Below, one piece after another: positions 1 to 8,465 of a stretch of 64,000 nucleotides of DNA (positions are counted from its first letter, which is position 1; each line of letters opens with the position of its first letter). The notes beneath the pieces were generated by a model, which saw only the letters and a program-made list of their open reading frames with translations, was not told where the DNA came from and did not search any database. Origin of the DNA: DALYLB01 sp033763135 (GTDB taxonomy: Bacteria; Acidobacteriota; Blastocatellia; RBC074); assembly GCA_033763135.1 (NCBI GenBank), contig JANRKY010000294.1, positions 12,981-76,980 on the forward strand, written 5' to 3'. A program made the translations under genes and the position numbers.

Positions 1-172
1 GCTCGCCGCCCCCGACGACACCGGCAAGATGCTCAACGGCGGACAACTGATCGCGCAATACGGCAAGGGAAACTATATCTTTACCGGCTACGCCTGGTTC
101 CGCCAGTTTCCGGCCGGCGTCCCGGGCGCCTATCGTCTCTTTGCCAATCTGGTCAGTTACGGAAAGAAATGA
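1..172 (+). CDS. C-terminal end of a large exported protein, probably PIG-L/LmbE-type deacetylase (5' end outside window)
   Basis: The frame is open from the first bases to a TGA at 170-172 and gives the last 56 residues of a protein. The segment reads GKGNYIFTGYAWFRQFPAGV, followed by PGAYRLFANLVSYGKK. This tail resembles the C-terminal end of the long (about 800 aa) PIG-L deacetylase proteins of acidobacteria, where a beta-rich ThuA/glutamine-amidotransferase-like domain follows the LmbE domain. That match is from memory of the family and rests on a short stretch, so only the existence of a coding end is well supported. The next gene starts about 285 bases downstream, beyond a palindromic repeat. 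Confidence 0.55.
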   Translation, partial: LAAPDDTGKMLNGGQLIAQYGKGNYIFTGYAWFRQFPAGVPGAYRLFANLVSYGKK

Positions 173-294
173 GCCGATCGGCAGGATCAACAGGATGTCT
201 TCTCGAAGGAGCCCTCTGTTGTTCCTGCCGGTTCGCCCGAATCACTTGCTCGTGTCCGGCCGGACGCCGGCAATTTCCGGACGAGGCTCTAAAT

Positions 295-395
295 ACATTC
301 GGACAGGAAATATCAACCACGGGAAACACGGGGATCAAGAATCATCGACGCCCCGTGCTCCCCGTGGTTGAGTTTCCAGGTCAGAATGTTTCCTG
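295..395. repeat. Palindromic intergenic repeat, CCACGGGG family, copy 1
   Basis: The outer arm ACATTCGGACAGG is followed by CAACCACGGG and CACGGGG. The other side mirrors it with CCCCGTG, CCCGTGGTTGAG and GAATGTTTCC. A second copy with the same order of parts lies at 49897-50004. The element sits between two genes on the same strand and could fold into a long hairpin in RNA. Confidence 0.8.
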
Positions 396-456
396 GGCCG
401 AGATTGTCAGGGAATCAGCGTTTCATCATTTTTGTTCTGTACGGAGGAATAGAACC

Positions 457-1170
457 ATGTATCCATCAATGTTTCGCACCGTTGCAATGTTGTGTCTGGC
501 CTTCGTTTCGGCGACTTGGGCGCTTGCCCAGCAACCTGTTGAAGGCGGCAAGAAAATCGCCGAACAAAACAGACAATTTCAAGACAAGGCGCTCGATCTT
601 GAAATGTGGAAGAACCGTTTCGAGGTGGAAAGCCGCGAAGTCTATGCGCACCGCGACGCGCTCGTCGCGGCGCTCAAACTCAAGCCCGGCCAGCGCGTCG
701 CCGATGTCGGCGCGGGAACCGGCGCGTTTATGGCTGCAATGCTCAAGCAGGTCGCCGACAGCGGACACTATTTTGCCGTGGACATTTCGCCGCGCTTTCT
801 CGAACTCATCCGCGAGCGCGCCGAAACCGGCAAACACGCGAACGTGACGACGGTGCTGGGCGCCATCACAAGCATCACCTTGCCGGCCAACTCCGTCGAC
901 GCCGTCTTCATTTGCGACACCTATCATCATTTCGAAAAGCCCGAACCAGTGCTGGCTTCGATTCATAAAGCGATGAAAAAAGGCGGCACGCTCGTGGTGG
1001 TGGATTTCATTCGCGAACCGGGCAAGTCGAGCGCGTTCAGTTTGGAGCACATTCGCGCTTCGCAAGCCGTCTTTCGCAAGGAGATCGAAACCGCCGGGTT
1101 CGCCTACCAGGAAGACGTGAAAGTCGATGGCTTGAAAGAAAATTACGTCATGCGCTTCGTTAAACCATAG
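457..1170 (+). CDS. Exported class I SAM-dependent methyltransferase
   Basis: 237 aa. The ATG at 457 was chosen because it follows CGGAGGAATAG (ribosome site) and begins a clear Sec signal peptide (MYPSMFRTVAMLCLAFVSAT, cleavage after ALA near residue 24). An open frame extends further upstream but runs through the repeat at 295-395. The Rossmann methyltransferase motif I is VADVGAGTGAF (about residues 83-93), followed by the acidic end of strand 2 in FAVDISPRFL and motif IV-like FICDTYHHF. The glycine motif shows SAM binding; the acceptor is unknown. An exported methyltransferase is unusual because SAM is cytoplasmic, yet such signal-peptide-bearing paralogues are frequent in acidobacteria and planctomycetes. 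The neighbours do not indicate a substrate. Confidence 0.85.
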   Translation: MYPSMFRTVAMLCLAFVSATWALAQQPVEGGKKIAEQNRQFQDKALDLEMWKNRFEVESREVYAHRDALVAALKLKPGQRVADVGAGTGAFMAAMLKQVADSGHYFAVDISPRFLELIRERAETGKHANVTTVLGAITSITLPANSVDAVFICDTYHHFEKPEPVLASIHKAMKKGGTLVVVDFIREPGKSSAFSLEHIRASQAVFRKEIETAGFAYQEDVKVDGLKENYVMRFVKP

Positions 1171-1180
1171 ACGGAGACAA

Positions 1181-1257
1181 TCTCCATTCTCCCTTCTCAA
1201 TTTCGGGCAAGCAGTCGTCGTCCTCTTTGCCGGGAAATTGAGAAGGCGAAATGGAGA
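1181..1257. repeat. Intergenic palindrome (24-bp arms, imperfect)
   Basis: The left arm at 1181-1204 (TCTCCATTCTCCCTTCTC...) pairs with 1234-1257 at 22 of 24 positions; inside it GGGCAA and TTGCC extend the stem. The arms contain a degenerate TTCTCC-type short repeat. It lies between the methyltransferase stop and the permease start and could act as a terminator or as mRNA-end protection. Confidence 0.75.
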
Positions 1258-1288
1258 ATATCGGCCTGGATGCGGTCTGTGGATTTCC

Positions 1289-2578
1289 ATGAGTCAATCA
1301 TCAAAAAAGCTGGGGCTTGTAACGCTGACCAGCCTGGTCATCGCCAATATGATCGGCGCCGGCGTCTTTACGACGTCGGGCTTTGCGCTGGCTGATCTGG
1401 GGTCGCCCAAGTGGGTCATGGCGGGCTGGCTGGTCGGCGGATTGATCGCGTTGTGCGGTGCGCTCAGTTACGGCGGGCTCGTGCGCCATTTGACCGAATC
1501 GGGCGGTGAATACCTTTTTCTCGCCCGCTTCATTCATCCCGTCGTCGGCTTTCTGGCCGGCTGGGTTTCGCTGCTCGCGGGCTTTACCGGCGCAACAGCG
1601 TTCGCGGCGTTGGGATTGGAAACCTATTTGTCATTCTTGCGACCGGCGTGGTTGCCATCGGGCGCGATTGCAATTGCGGTCGTCTTGCTGTTCACCGCAT
1701 TGCATAGCTTTCGCGTATCGCTTGGCGCGGCTGCGCAAAACGCCAGCGTGCTGCTCAAGCTTTCGCTGCTGGTCGTGTTCCTCGTGATCGTATTCTTTTC
1801 GCCTCCGGTCAGCGCCGCGCCGCATCCCGTCGCGCCATTCTCGCTGCTGGCGTTTGCCGGCTCGCTTGTGTGGGTTTCCTTGAGCTATTCAGGCTTTAAC
1901 GCGGCCATCTATATCGCGGGCGAAGCCGAAGACGCCCGGCGCAACGTGCCGCGCGCGCTGTGGCTGGGCGCCCTGATCACGATGGTTTTCTATCTCGCGT
2001 TGAATGCGGTGTTTGTCTATCTGCCGCCCTTTCAAACCGTCGTCGGCCAACCCGACGTGGCCGCCGCCGCGGCGCAGGCGATCGGCGGCGACAAGCTGGC
2101 GGCGTTCATTCGCGTGATCATCGCGCTGGCGCTCTTCACTTCGGTCTCTTCGATGATCATGGCCGGGCCGCGCGTATACGCGCGCATGGCCAGCGACGGC
2201 GTCTTTCCGCGCGTGTTCCGCTTTACGGGCGAAGTCCCGCGCGCCGCCATCCTGCTGCAATCGGCGCTCGTCATTCTCGTGATTCTCGTCTCGAGTTTGA
2301 AGGGCCTGCTCGGTTATCTCGGCTTGACGCTCTCCCTTTGCACCGCCTTGACGGTCTCTTCGATTTTTGTGGTGCGTCGCAAAGAAGCCGTGATTGTGAC
2401 AGGCTATCCGTTCACGCCCGTGTTGTATGTCGGCGCCGTGCTCGTGTTCGCGGCGCTCTCGCTCAAGCGCAATCCGTGGGAAATTCTCGGCACGGCGTTC
2501 ACCGTCGCGAGCGGTTTGTGCGCGTATTGGCTGATCAACAGGCGGACGCCCGCGCGAAGCAGGGGCGCTCTCAGTTAG
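1289..2578 (+). CDS. APC-superfamily amino acid permease
   Basis: 429 aa from the ATG at 1289 (MSQSSKKLGLVTLTSLVIAN). An in-frame GTG/ATG region further upstream lies in a palindrome and was not used. The protein is almost wholly hydrophobic with about 12 predicted membrane spans. The first span carries the family signature NMIGAGVFTTSGF, the unwound GAGIF-like substrate site of amino acid/polyamine transporters. Further family landmarks are the glycine-rich span 2 (WLVGGLIALCGALSYGGL) and SYSGFNAAIYIAGE in span 6. It is expected in the inner membrane as a substrate-cation symporter or exchanger. The substrate cannot be read from sequence; the shape is closest to the YfnA/LAT-like branch. Confidence 0.88.
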   Translation: MSQSSKKLGLVTLTSLVIANMIGAGVFTTSGFALADLGSPKWVMAGWLVGGLIALCGALSYGGLVRHLTESGGEYLFLARFIHPVVGFLAGWVSLLAGFTGATAFAALGLETYLSFLRPAWLPSGAIAIAVVLLFTALHSFRVSLGAAAQNASVLLKLSLLVVFLVIVFFSPPVSAAPHPVAPFSLLAFAGSLVWVSLSYSGFNAAIYIAGEAEDARRNVPRALWLGALITMVFYLALNAVFVYLPPFQTVVGQPDVAAAAAQAIGGDKLAAFIRVIIALALFTSVSSMIMAGPRVYARMASDGVFPRVFRFTGEVPRAAILLQSALVILVILVSSLKGLLGYLGLTLSLCTALTVSSIFVVRRKEAVIVTGYPFTPVLYVGAVLVFAALSLKRNPWEILGTAFTVASGLCAYWLINRRTPARSRGALS

Positions 2579-2663
2579 CCGCATCGCGCCTTGCTTAGCG
2601 CGGGATGTCTTTGCGTTGAGGGGCAAACTGCGGTCGTGCGGCAATGCAAGAAGGAAAAACAAC

Positions 2664-4127
2664 ATGCAAACCGTTGACGCTCGCCTGGTGAGACGCACAT
2701 TCGTCAGGCTCGATTTTCTGGCGTTCTGTCTGGTGCTGGTCTTCGCGGCGGGCCGCGCCGATGCGCAGTGGACGCAGTTTCGCGGACCGAACGGGGCCGG
2801 GGTCGGCGCGGCCGCGGAATATCCCGTCGAGTTTTCGCCCGCCAAAAACATGGCCTGGAAAGCGTCGGTTCCCTATGGGCAGTCTTCGCCGGTGGTGGTC
2901 GGAACCCGGTTGTACGGCACGGCGAGCGAGGGCGATCGTCTGATCACATTCTGTCTGGACACGCGGACGGGCCGGGAGGTATGGCGTCGGGAGGCCCGTC
3001 GCGAGCGGGCGCTCGAAATCTACAAGGCGAACGATCCCGCCTCGCCGACGCCGGCGGCGGATGAACGCGGCGTCGTGGTCTTTTTTCCGGAACTGGGGTT
3101 GATCTCATACGACACCGACGGGAAGACGCGCTGGATCCATCGCCTGGGCCCCTTCAATAATTTCTACGGAATGGCGGGGTCGCCGATCATCGCCGACGGA
3201 CTGGTTGTGCTGGTCTGCGATCAGCTGGCGAAGGCGTTTGTCATCGCGCTCGATCGGGGGACGGGGCGGCAGCGATGGCGGGCGGAGCGGCCGGGCGTGC
3301 CGCTCGGCTGGTCGACGCCGATGATCTTTCGACCGGACGGGGCGCGAGCGGATTTGATTGTGCTCGGTTCCTCGCGGCTCGACGCGTACGATCTCGCGTC
3401 CGGCGCCCCCCGCTGGTGGTTGCCGATCGCGTCGAGCGGATCGATGGGTACGCCGCTGGCGAACGGTGACACGCTGCTCGTCTCCACGCTGGGCAGCAAT
3501 GAGCCGTGGGCGCCGACCTTCGCGTCGACGCTGTCGAAATACGACAAGGACAAGGACGGACGCCTCACGTCGGCCGAGTTCCGCGGCGACCCCGATCTCG
3601 GGAAGCATTTCGGCTGGATCGATGAAAACGACGACAAGTTCATTGTCGTCGAGGAATGGGACAAGATGCGGGCGTTCGATGTGGGGGAATGGGGCGCGAT
3701 CGCCGTCCGGCCCGGCAACGCGCGGGGCGCGCTCGAACCGGCTGCGGTTCGCTGGCGCTTTCAGAAGAATATCCCGTATGTTCCCACGCCGCTGCTCTAT
3801 CAAGGGATCTATTATCTGGTGAAGACCGGCGGCATCGTCACCTCGCTCGATCCCGCGACCGGTCGCCTGTTGAAACAGGGCCGGAGCCCCGGTGCGCTCG
3901 GCGAATACAATGCCTCTCCCGTCGCCGCGGACGGCAGGATCTTTCTGGCAAGCGCCGAAGGCAAGATCACCGTTCTCAAAGCCGGCGCCGAGTGGGACGT
4001 GCTCGCCGTCAACGACATCGGCGACGAGATCAGCGCCACCCCCGCCCTGAGCGAGGGAAGCGTCTTTGTCCGAACGCGCACGACGCTCTATTGCTTCCGC
4101 AGCGCTCTCCGAAAGACAGATCCTTGA
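2664..4127 (+). CDS. Exported PQQ-type beta-propeller protein with an inserted EF-hand pair
   Basis: 487 aa. The start at 2664 follows AGAAGGA and gives a signal peptide (RLDFLAFCLVLVFAAGRADA, cleavage about residue 34). The mature part begins QWTQFRGPNGAGVG, the typical opening of outer PQQ-like (YVTN/PQQ) propeller proteins of planctomycetes and acidobacteria. Propeller blade motifs recur (WIHRLG, DRGTGRQRWR, LDPATGRLLKQG). Around residues 292-330 the propeller is interrupted by an EF-hand-like calcium loop, DKDKDGRLTSAEF, and a second loop, DENDDKFIVVEEWD. The protein probably acts in the periplasm as a binding or scaffold propeller. It lacks the residues needed to claim a PQQ dehydrogenase, and no enzymatic role is asserted. 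Confidence 0.82.
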   Translation: MQTVDARLVRRTFVRLDFLAFCLVLVFAAGRADAQWTQFRGPNGAGVGAAAEYPVEFSPAKNMAWKASVPYGQSSPVVVGTRLYGTASEGDRLITFCLDTRTGREVWRREARRERALEIYKANDPASPTPAADERGVVVFFPELGLISYDTDGKTRWIHRLGPFNNFYGMAGSPIIADGLVVLVCDQLAKAFVIALDRGTGRQRWRAERPGVPLGWSTPMIFRPDGARADLIVLGSSRLDAYDLASGAPRWWLPIASSGSMGTPLANGDTLLVSTLGSNEPWAPTFASTLSKYDKDKDGRLTSAEFRGDPDLGKHFGWIDENDDKFIVVEEWDKMRAFDVGEWGAIAVRPGNARGALEPAAVRWRFQKNIPYVPTPLLYQGIYYLVKTGGIVTSLDPATGRLLKQGRSPGALGEYNASPVAADGRIFLASAEGKITVLKAGAEWDVLAVNDIGDEISATPALSEGSVFVRTRTTLYCFRSALRKTDP

Positions 4128-4406
4128 TCGCAGCTTTTTGCGTGTGCACGCGCTCCGTCTGCGCGCGCCGGGCCCGGCCCGATCGATCCTGATCGGGGCG
4201 GCATCCGGCTGGAGCGCGGTCCGGGGGCGCGGCGCGCCAGCGATCGTCGCATGTAGTACCGCGTTTACGCGGCTGCGTGCGCCATCAGGCCGATATTCGC
4301 AGACGGACTCATAAAGAATAGCCTTGCGTCACGGGCGCCTGACGGCGAGACGGGGACGACGTGACGCGCTGTCGGCTGGTCGCGGCCCATCCGGCCCCGA
4401 CCAGCG

Positions 4407-5609
4407 TCAGGGCCGTCCGTTCGTCAGCCAGTCCAGCGTGAAGCGCGCCAGCGTCAGTTGTCCGGTATACGAAGCGCTGCGCGCGGGGCTGTTGCCTTCA
4501 TAGAAACAGAGGATCGTTCCATCTTTGGCCACCGCCAGATCGGAATAGCCGCTGGGTCCCGGCTCCAGCGTCCTGATGACGGGCCAGGTGCGGCCTTCGT
4601 CGTGGCTGAGTCTGATGGAAAGATTCTTGCGGTCGCGCCCGCCGCCGGGCGTCTCCTTGCCGTCGGCGCGCGTCAGGTTGTGCGGATTGGCGAAGAGCAG
4701 CCGGCTGGGCCTGGCGCTGAACCGCACCAGACTCGCCATGCAGATGGGGTCGATCAGTTCGTCGTGAAAGACCGGCGCGGACCACCCGGTCGCGCCGTCC
4801 CTGCTCGTCGTAACGGCGCGGCGATTGGCTTTGGAAAGACTGCGCATGTTGAGCAGCGTTCGCCCATCGTTGAGCTGCGCGACCACGGTTTCGTTCGGAC
4901 TGACGAGGTCGGGCGCATCGAGCCCGATGATGTCGCCCGCGCGCCACGTTCGGCCGTGATCGTCGCTGTATATCACGGACGTCACCGACGGACCGTGTCC
5001 ATTGCCCGTTTCGCCGAGCGAAAGCCAGACCGGGACGACGAGCCGCCCGTTTTTCAGCTGAATGCCATGCGCCGGGCCGGTGGCGATCACGCGCCAATTG
5101 TAGCGCGACCGAAACGCCTCGAATGTGGACGTGATTTCGACCGGCTTCGTAAACGTCCGCCCCTCGTCCTCACTGCGCATGTAAAAGCAGCGCGCATACT
5201 CCAGACAGAACAGAAAGTGAACCGCGCCGGTCTGCCGATCCGCGATCGCGACGGGATTGTTGTAAGTCACGTCATCCGGCGCGCCCTGCTTCTTTTCCAG
5301 CGCGACGGGATTGCGGCTCTTGGGGCCTTCAACCTCGGCAATTCTGCGCGGCGCGTCCCAGGTTCTGCCATGATCGCCGCTGCGGCGCAACAGAATGTCG
5401 ATCGTGCCCCAATCGCTGCCGCTGAATTTGCGCGCCTCGCAATACGCCAGCGCCGTGCCGCGCCGCGTTACGATCAGGCCCGGAATGCGATAGAGCTTGT
5501 AGCCGCCCTGGTCCGCCTCGAACAGCGCCTGCTTCTCCAAGTGCGGCCCGGGAGAGAACGCCGCCAGCGCGCCGCCGGCGACAATGAAATCTCGTCTGGT
5601 TATCTTCAT
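4407..5609 (-). CDS. Exo-alpha-sialidase-like (BNR/Asp-box) exported glycosidase
   Basis: 400 aa. The start at 5609 gives MKITRRDFIVAGGALAAF, a twin-arginine signal; an earlier in-frame start would add 11 residues ahead of it. The sialidase fold is shown by the RIPGL arginine motif soon after the signal and by repeated Asp boxes (SGDHGRTW, SEDEGRTF, SDDHGRTW, SHDEGRTW). Near the C-terminus ILCFYEGN matches the Tyr/Glu nucleophile region of GH33. It is last in a four-gene minus-strand run (TonB receptor, two sulfatases, this gene), which points to release of terminal acidic sugars from a sulfated glycan. Asp-box proteins also include rhamnosidases and photosystem-repair factors, but RIPGL plus FYEG favours sialidase. 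Confidence 0.83.
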   Translation of the reverse strand: MKITRRDFIVAGGALAAFSPGPHLEKQALFEADQGGYKLYRIPGLIVTRRGTALAYCEARKFSGSDWGTIDILLRRSGDHGRTWDAPRRIAEVEGPKSRNPVALEKKQGAPDDVTYNNPVAIADRQTGAVHFLFCLEYARCFYMRSEDEGRTFTKPVEITSTFEAFRSRYNWRVIATGPAHGIQLKNGRLVVPVWLSLGETGNGHGPSVTSVIYSDDHGRTWRAGDIIGLDAPDLVSPNETVVAQLNDGRTLLNMRSLSKANRRAVTTSRDGATGWSAPVFHDELIDPICMASLVRFSARPSRLLFANPHNLTRADGKETPGGGRDRKNLSIRLSHDEGRTWPVIRTLEPGPSGYSDLAVAKDGTILCFYEGNSPARSASYTGQLTLARFTLDWLTNGRP

Positions 5610-5675
5610 CAGTTCGCAATGTACGTCGGAGAATCCCCGCAACGCGAATGGAATGCCGCGACGGGCGGATCAAAC

Positions 5676-6986
5676 TCATTTCACGACGAAACGCGGCTTG
5701 TGCGCGTTCATCTCCTGATCCCACGCCGTCAGCTTGGCGCGCAGCTCTTTTACCTTGTCCTGCCGTTCATAATACAGGTTCCGGCGTTCGCCGGGATCGC
5801 GGTCGAGATCAAAGAGCAGCAGCCCCACGCTGGTGGCTTGCGTGACCAGTTTCCAGTTGCCGGAGCGAATCGCCTGTTGCCGAAAACCTGCGCGATCGAT
5901 GCGCCAGCACAGGGTGCGGTCCTGCGCAGGTTGTCTGCCCTGCAGCACGGGCAACAGGTCGATGCCGTCGAGCTGCCGTTCGGGCCTGACCCCCGCTGCC
6001 GCAAGGATCGTCGCCGTCCAATCCATCGTGATGGCCACCTGATTCGAGACTTTGCCCCTGGGCAGCGCCGCGGGCCAGCGCGCCAGCCCGGGCACGTGAA
6101 TGCCGCCTTCCCACAACGTTCCCTTCGTATTGAAATACGGCCCCATATCCGACAGCCGTTCGCCGCCGTTGTCGCTGGTAAAGACCACCAGCGTGTCTTT
6201 CGCGATGCCCATCTGATCGAGCGTGTTCAGCACCTGCCCGACGGAACTGTCGATGTTCTGCATCATCTCGATGTAATCGGCCCGCGTGCCGTCGAACCAG
6301 GTCGCTTTCGTGCGCACCATGTCCGGCCGATTCGGGCGCTGGAACGGCCAATGCACCGAGTTGAACGCGAGGTACAAAAAGAACGGCTTCTCTTTTTGCC
6401 GCTTCACGAAATCCACGGAACGTCTGGTGATATGATCGGTCAGGAAGCCCTCGACAAACGTCTCCTGCTCCTGTTCCCGCAGATCGTGTTCGCCGTTGTT
6501 TTCCTTGTGGGAATAATGATCTACGTTGCCGCTGAGAATGCCGAAGAATTCATCGAAGCCATGCGCGTTCGGCGAAAATTCGGGCTTGTAGCCCAGATGC
6601 CACTTGCCCATCAACGCCGTCGCGTAGCCGTTGTTCTTCAGCATCCGCGCGATCGATGTCTCTTCAACCGGCAAGCCCGGTTCTTTCACGCCGGGGCCGA
6701 ACGCCCACTCGAGGCCTACGCGTTGTTGATACCGCCCGGTGATGAACCCGGCGCGCGTCGGCGTGCAGACGGGGCCGTTGGAATAGGCTTGTGTGAGTTT
6801 GACGCCCTCCCGGGCGAGCCGGTCGATGTTTGGCGTGCGAATGTCCCTGGAGCCATAGCTGCTCAAGTCGGCATAGCCCATGTCGTCCACCAGGATGAAG
6901 ATGACATTGGGTTTGCGCGTCGGCTGCGCGAGCGCGGACCAGCAGAGCAACGACAGAGCGACGAATTGGAACGCGATGGTTTTCAT
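5676..6986 (-). CDS. Exported type I sulfatase (arylsulfatase family)
   Basis: 436 aa with a Sec signal (MKTIAFQFVALSLLCWSALA). The metal-binding start of the alkaline phosphatase/sulfatase fold is NVIFILVDDMGYADL (residues 27-41). The formylglycine motif is CTPTRAG, with the modifiable cysteine at residue 74 and the TGRY tail of the signature. VVFTSDNGG supplies the second Asp-Asn pair. It cleaves sulfate esters, most likely from carbohydrates, in the periplasm. Its start overlaps the stop of the upstream sulfatase by four bases (ATGA), so the two are translationally coupled. It needs a sulfatase-maturing enzyme, which is not encoded in this window. Confidence 0.93.
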   Translation of the reverse strand: MKTIAFQFVALSLLCWSALAQPTRKPNVIFILVDDMGYADLSSYGSRDIRTPNIDRLAREGVKLTQAYSNGPVCTPTRAGFITGRYQQRVGLEWAFGPGVKEPGLPVEETSIARMLKNNGYATALMGKWHLGYKPEFSPNAHGFDEFFGILSGNVDHYSHKENNGEHDLREQEQETFVEGFLTDHITRRSVDFVKRQKEKPFFLYLAFNSVHWPFQRPNRPDMVRTKATWFDGTRADYIEMMQNIDSSVGQVLNTLDQMGIAKDTLVVFTSDNGGERLSDMGPYFNTKGTLWEGGIHVPGLARWPAALPRGKVSNQVAITMDWTATILAAAGVRPERQLDGIDLLPVLQGRQPAQDRTLCWRIDRAGFRQQAIRSGNWKLVTQATSVGLLLFDLDRDPGERRNLYYERQDKVKELRAKLTAWDQEMNAHKPRFVVK

Positions 6987-8404
6987 TTGGAGATGCGTTG
7001 ATCGAGTTGATTTTTCACCGGAGGGATCGCTTTCTTATGCGCATCCGCAAGGCGTTGAATTTCGGCGATGACGTCGGGATGCTGCGCCGCGACATTCCAT
7101 TTTTCCGAGGGGTCCTGATCGAGATTGTAAAGCTCGGGCGTCGCGTGCGTGACCGCCGGTTCGCCGCCATATTCGGATTTCGTGATGAAATGCGCCTTGA
7201 ACGAGCCATGCCGCACGGCATACAGTTGCGAGCCGCGCCAATAAAACATCGTTTTGCGCGGGCCTCGGCCCTTGCCGTGCAAGACGCCGCTCAAATCGAA
7301 TCCATCCAACACACGGTCTGACGGCGCCGCCGCGCCCGCCAATGCACAGAACGTCGGCAGCAGATCCAGAGTCGAGCCGATGTCGGTGATCACGCCAGGC
7401 TTGATCGCGCCGGGCTGCCAGATGATCGTCGGCTCGCGCATTCCGCCTTCATACGTGCCGCCTTTCGCGCCGCGCAACAGGCCCGCCGACCCGCCTTGTT
7501 CATCAAATAACGCCCACGGGCCGTTGTCGCTGGTGAAAACGACCAGCGTATTTCTGTCGAGCCTCATCTGCCGCAGTGTTTCGAGCAGGCGCCCCACGTT
7601 GGCGTCCAGCTCTTCGATCACGTCGCCATACAACCCGCGCGCGCTCTTGCCTTCGAACTCTTTCGAACGAAACAGCGGCATGTGCGGCATCGAATGCGCG
7701 AGATACAAAAAGAACGGCTTGTTCCTGTTCGTGCGGATGAACTGGATCGCTTCGTCGGTATAGCGTCTGGTGATCGTGGTCTGATCGGCGGGGCGCTCCA
7801 GCACCGTCTCGTTGCGCTGCAACGGCACGTTCCAATATTCGCGCTTCGGGGTTTTCATCAGATTGATGTATTCCGCCCGGGTGCTGAACTTGAAGGTCGC
7901 ATCCATATCGTTCGAATAGGGAATGCCAAAATAGGAATCGAAGCCCTGTCTCATCGGCAGATATTCCGGTTGCCAGCCGAGATGCCATTTGCCGATGGCC
8001 GCCGTGGCGTAGCCGCGCGTTTTCAACGCCTCGGCAATCGTGATCTCGCTCGCGGGCAACCCGCCGGTCGAATTGGGAAAGAGCACGCGATTGGTGTCTG
8101 AGAACATGCCCGTGCGAATCGGCAATCGCCCCGTCAGCAGCGCGGATCGGCTCGGGGTGCAGACCGAGTCGGCGGAATAGAAACTCGTCCAGCGCTGGCC
8201 TTCCGCCGCCATCCGATCCAGATGCGGCGTGCGAATCGTCGGATTGCCGAAACTGCCCAGGTCGCCATAGCCCAGATCGTCGCAAAAGATCACGACGAAG
8301 TTCTGCGGTCGCTTGCTGGTTTGCGCCGTGCCTGGGCCGAACGATGCCGCGCACCCAAGCAGCACCACGATGATTGTCGAGAGGCATTTCATAATGGAAC
8401 TCAT
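6983..8404 (-). CDS. Exported type I sulfatase (arylsulfatase family), second copy
   Basis: 473 aa. The start at 8404 is supported by AGAAGG about ten bases upstream; a second ATG at 8392 has no ribosome site. The signal peptide ends near GTAQ. Sulfatase landmarks are FVVIFCDDLGYGDLG (residues 36-50), CTPSRSALLTGR with the formylglycine cysteine at 82, and LVVFTSDNGPWA. It differs clearly from its neighbour, so this is an old duplication or two specificities, not a recent tandem copy. It is co-transcribed with the downstream sulfatase and the sialidase, behind the TonB receptor that starts at 11966. Confidence 0.93.
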   Translation of the reverse strand: MSSIMKCLSTIIVVLLGCAASFGPGTAQTSKRPQNFVVIFCDDLGYGDLGSFGNPTIRTPHLDRMAAEGQRWTSFYSADSVCTPSRSALLTGRLPIRTGMFSDTNRVLFPNSTGGLPASEITIAEALKTRGYATAAIGKWHLGWQPEYLPMRQGFDSYFGIPYSNDMDATFKFSTRAEYINLMKTPKREYWNVPLQRNETVLERPADQTTITRRYTDEAIQFIRTNRNKPFFLYLAHSMPHMPLFRSKEFEGKSARGLYGDVIEELDANVGRLLETLRQMRLDRNTLVVFTSDNGPWALFDEQGGSAGLLRGAKGGTYEGGMREPTIIWQPGAIKPGVITDIGSTLDLLPTFCALAGAAAPSDRVLDGFDLSGVLHGKGRGPRKTMFYWRGSQLYAVRHGSFKAHFITKSEYGGEPAVTHATPELYNLDQDPSEKWNVAAQHPDVIAEIQRLADAHKKAIPPVKNQLDQRISK

Positions 8405-8465
8405 TCTATTGGGCCCTTCTTTATCTGCGTCTGTTCTTCTCTTCAGGTCGTAGCGATTGCGTTGA

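Noticed and set aside
4128..4406. Short plus-strand frame after the PQQ-type gene and a CCGCG-TTTA-CGCGG hairpin
   Set aside because: The frame overlaps the end of the real gene in another frame and is Arg/Ala/Ser-rich; the hairpin is only five base pairs and was not counted as a terminator.
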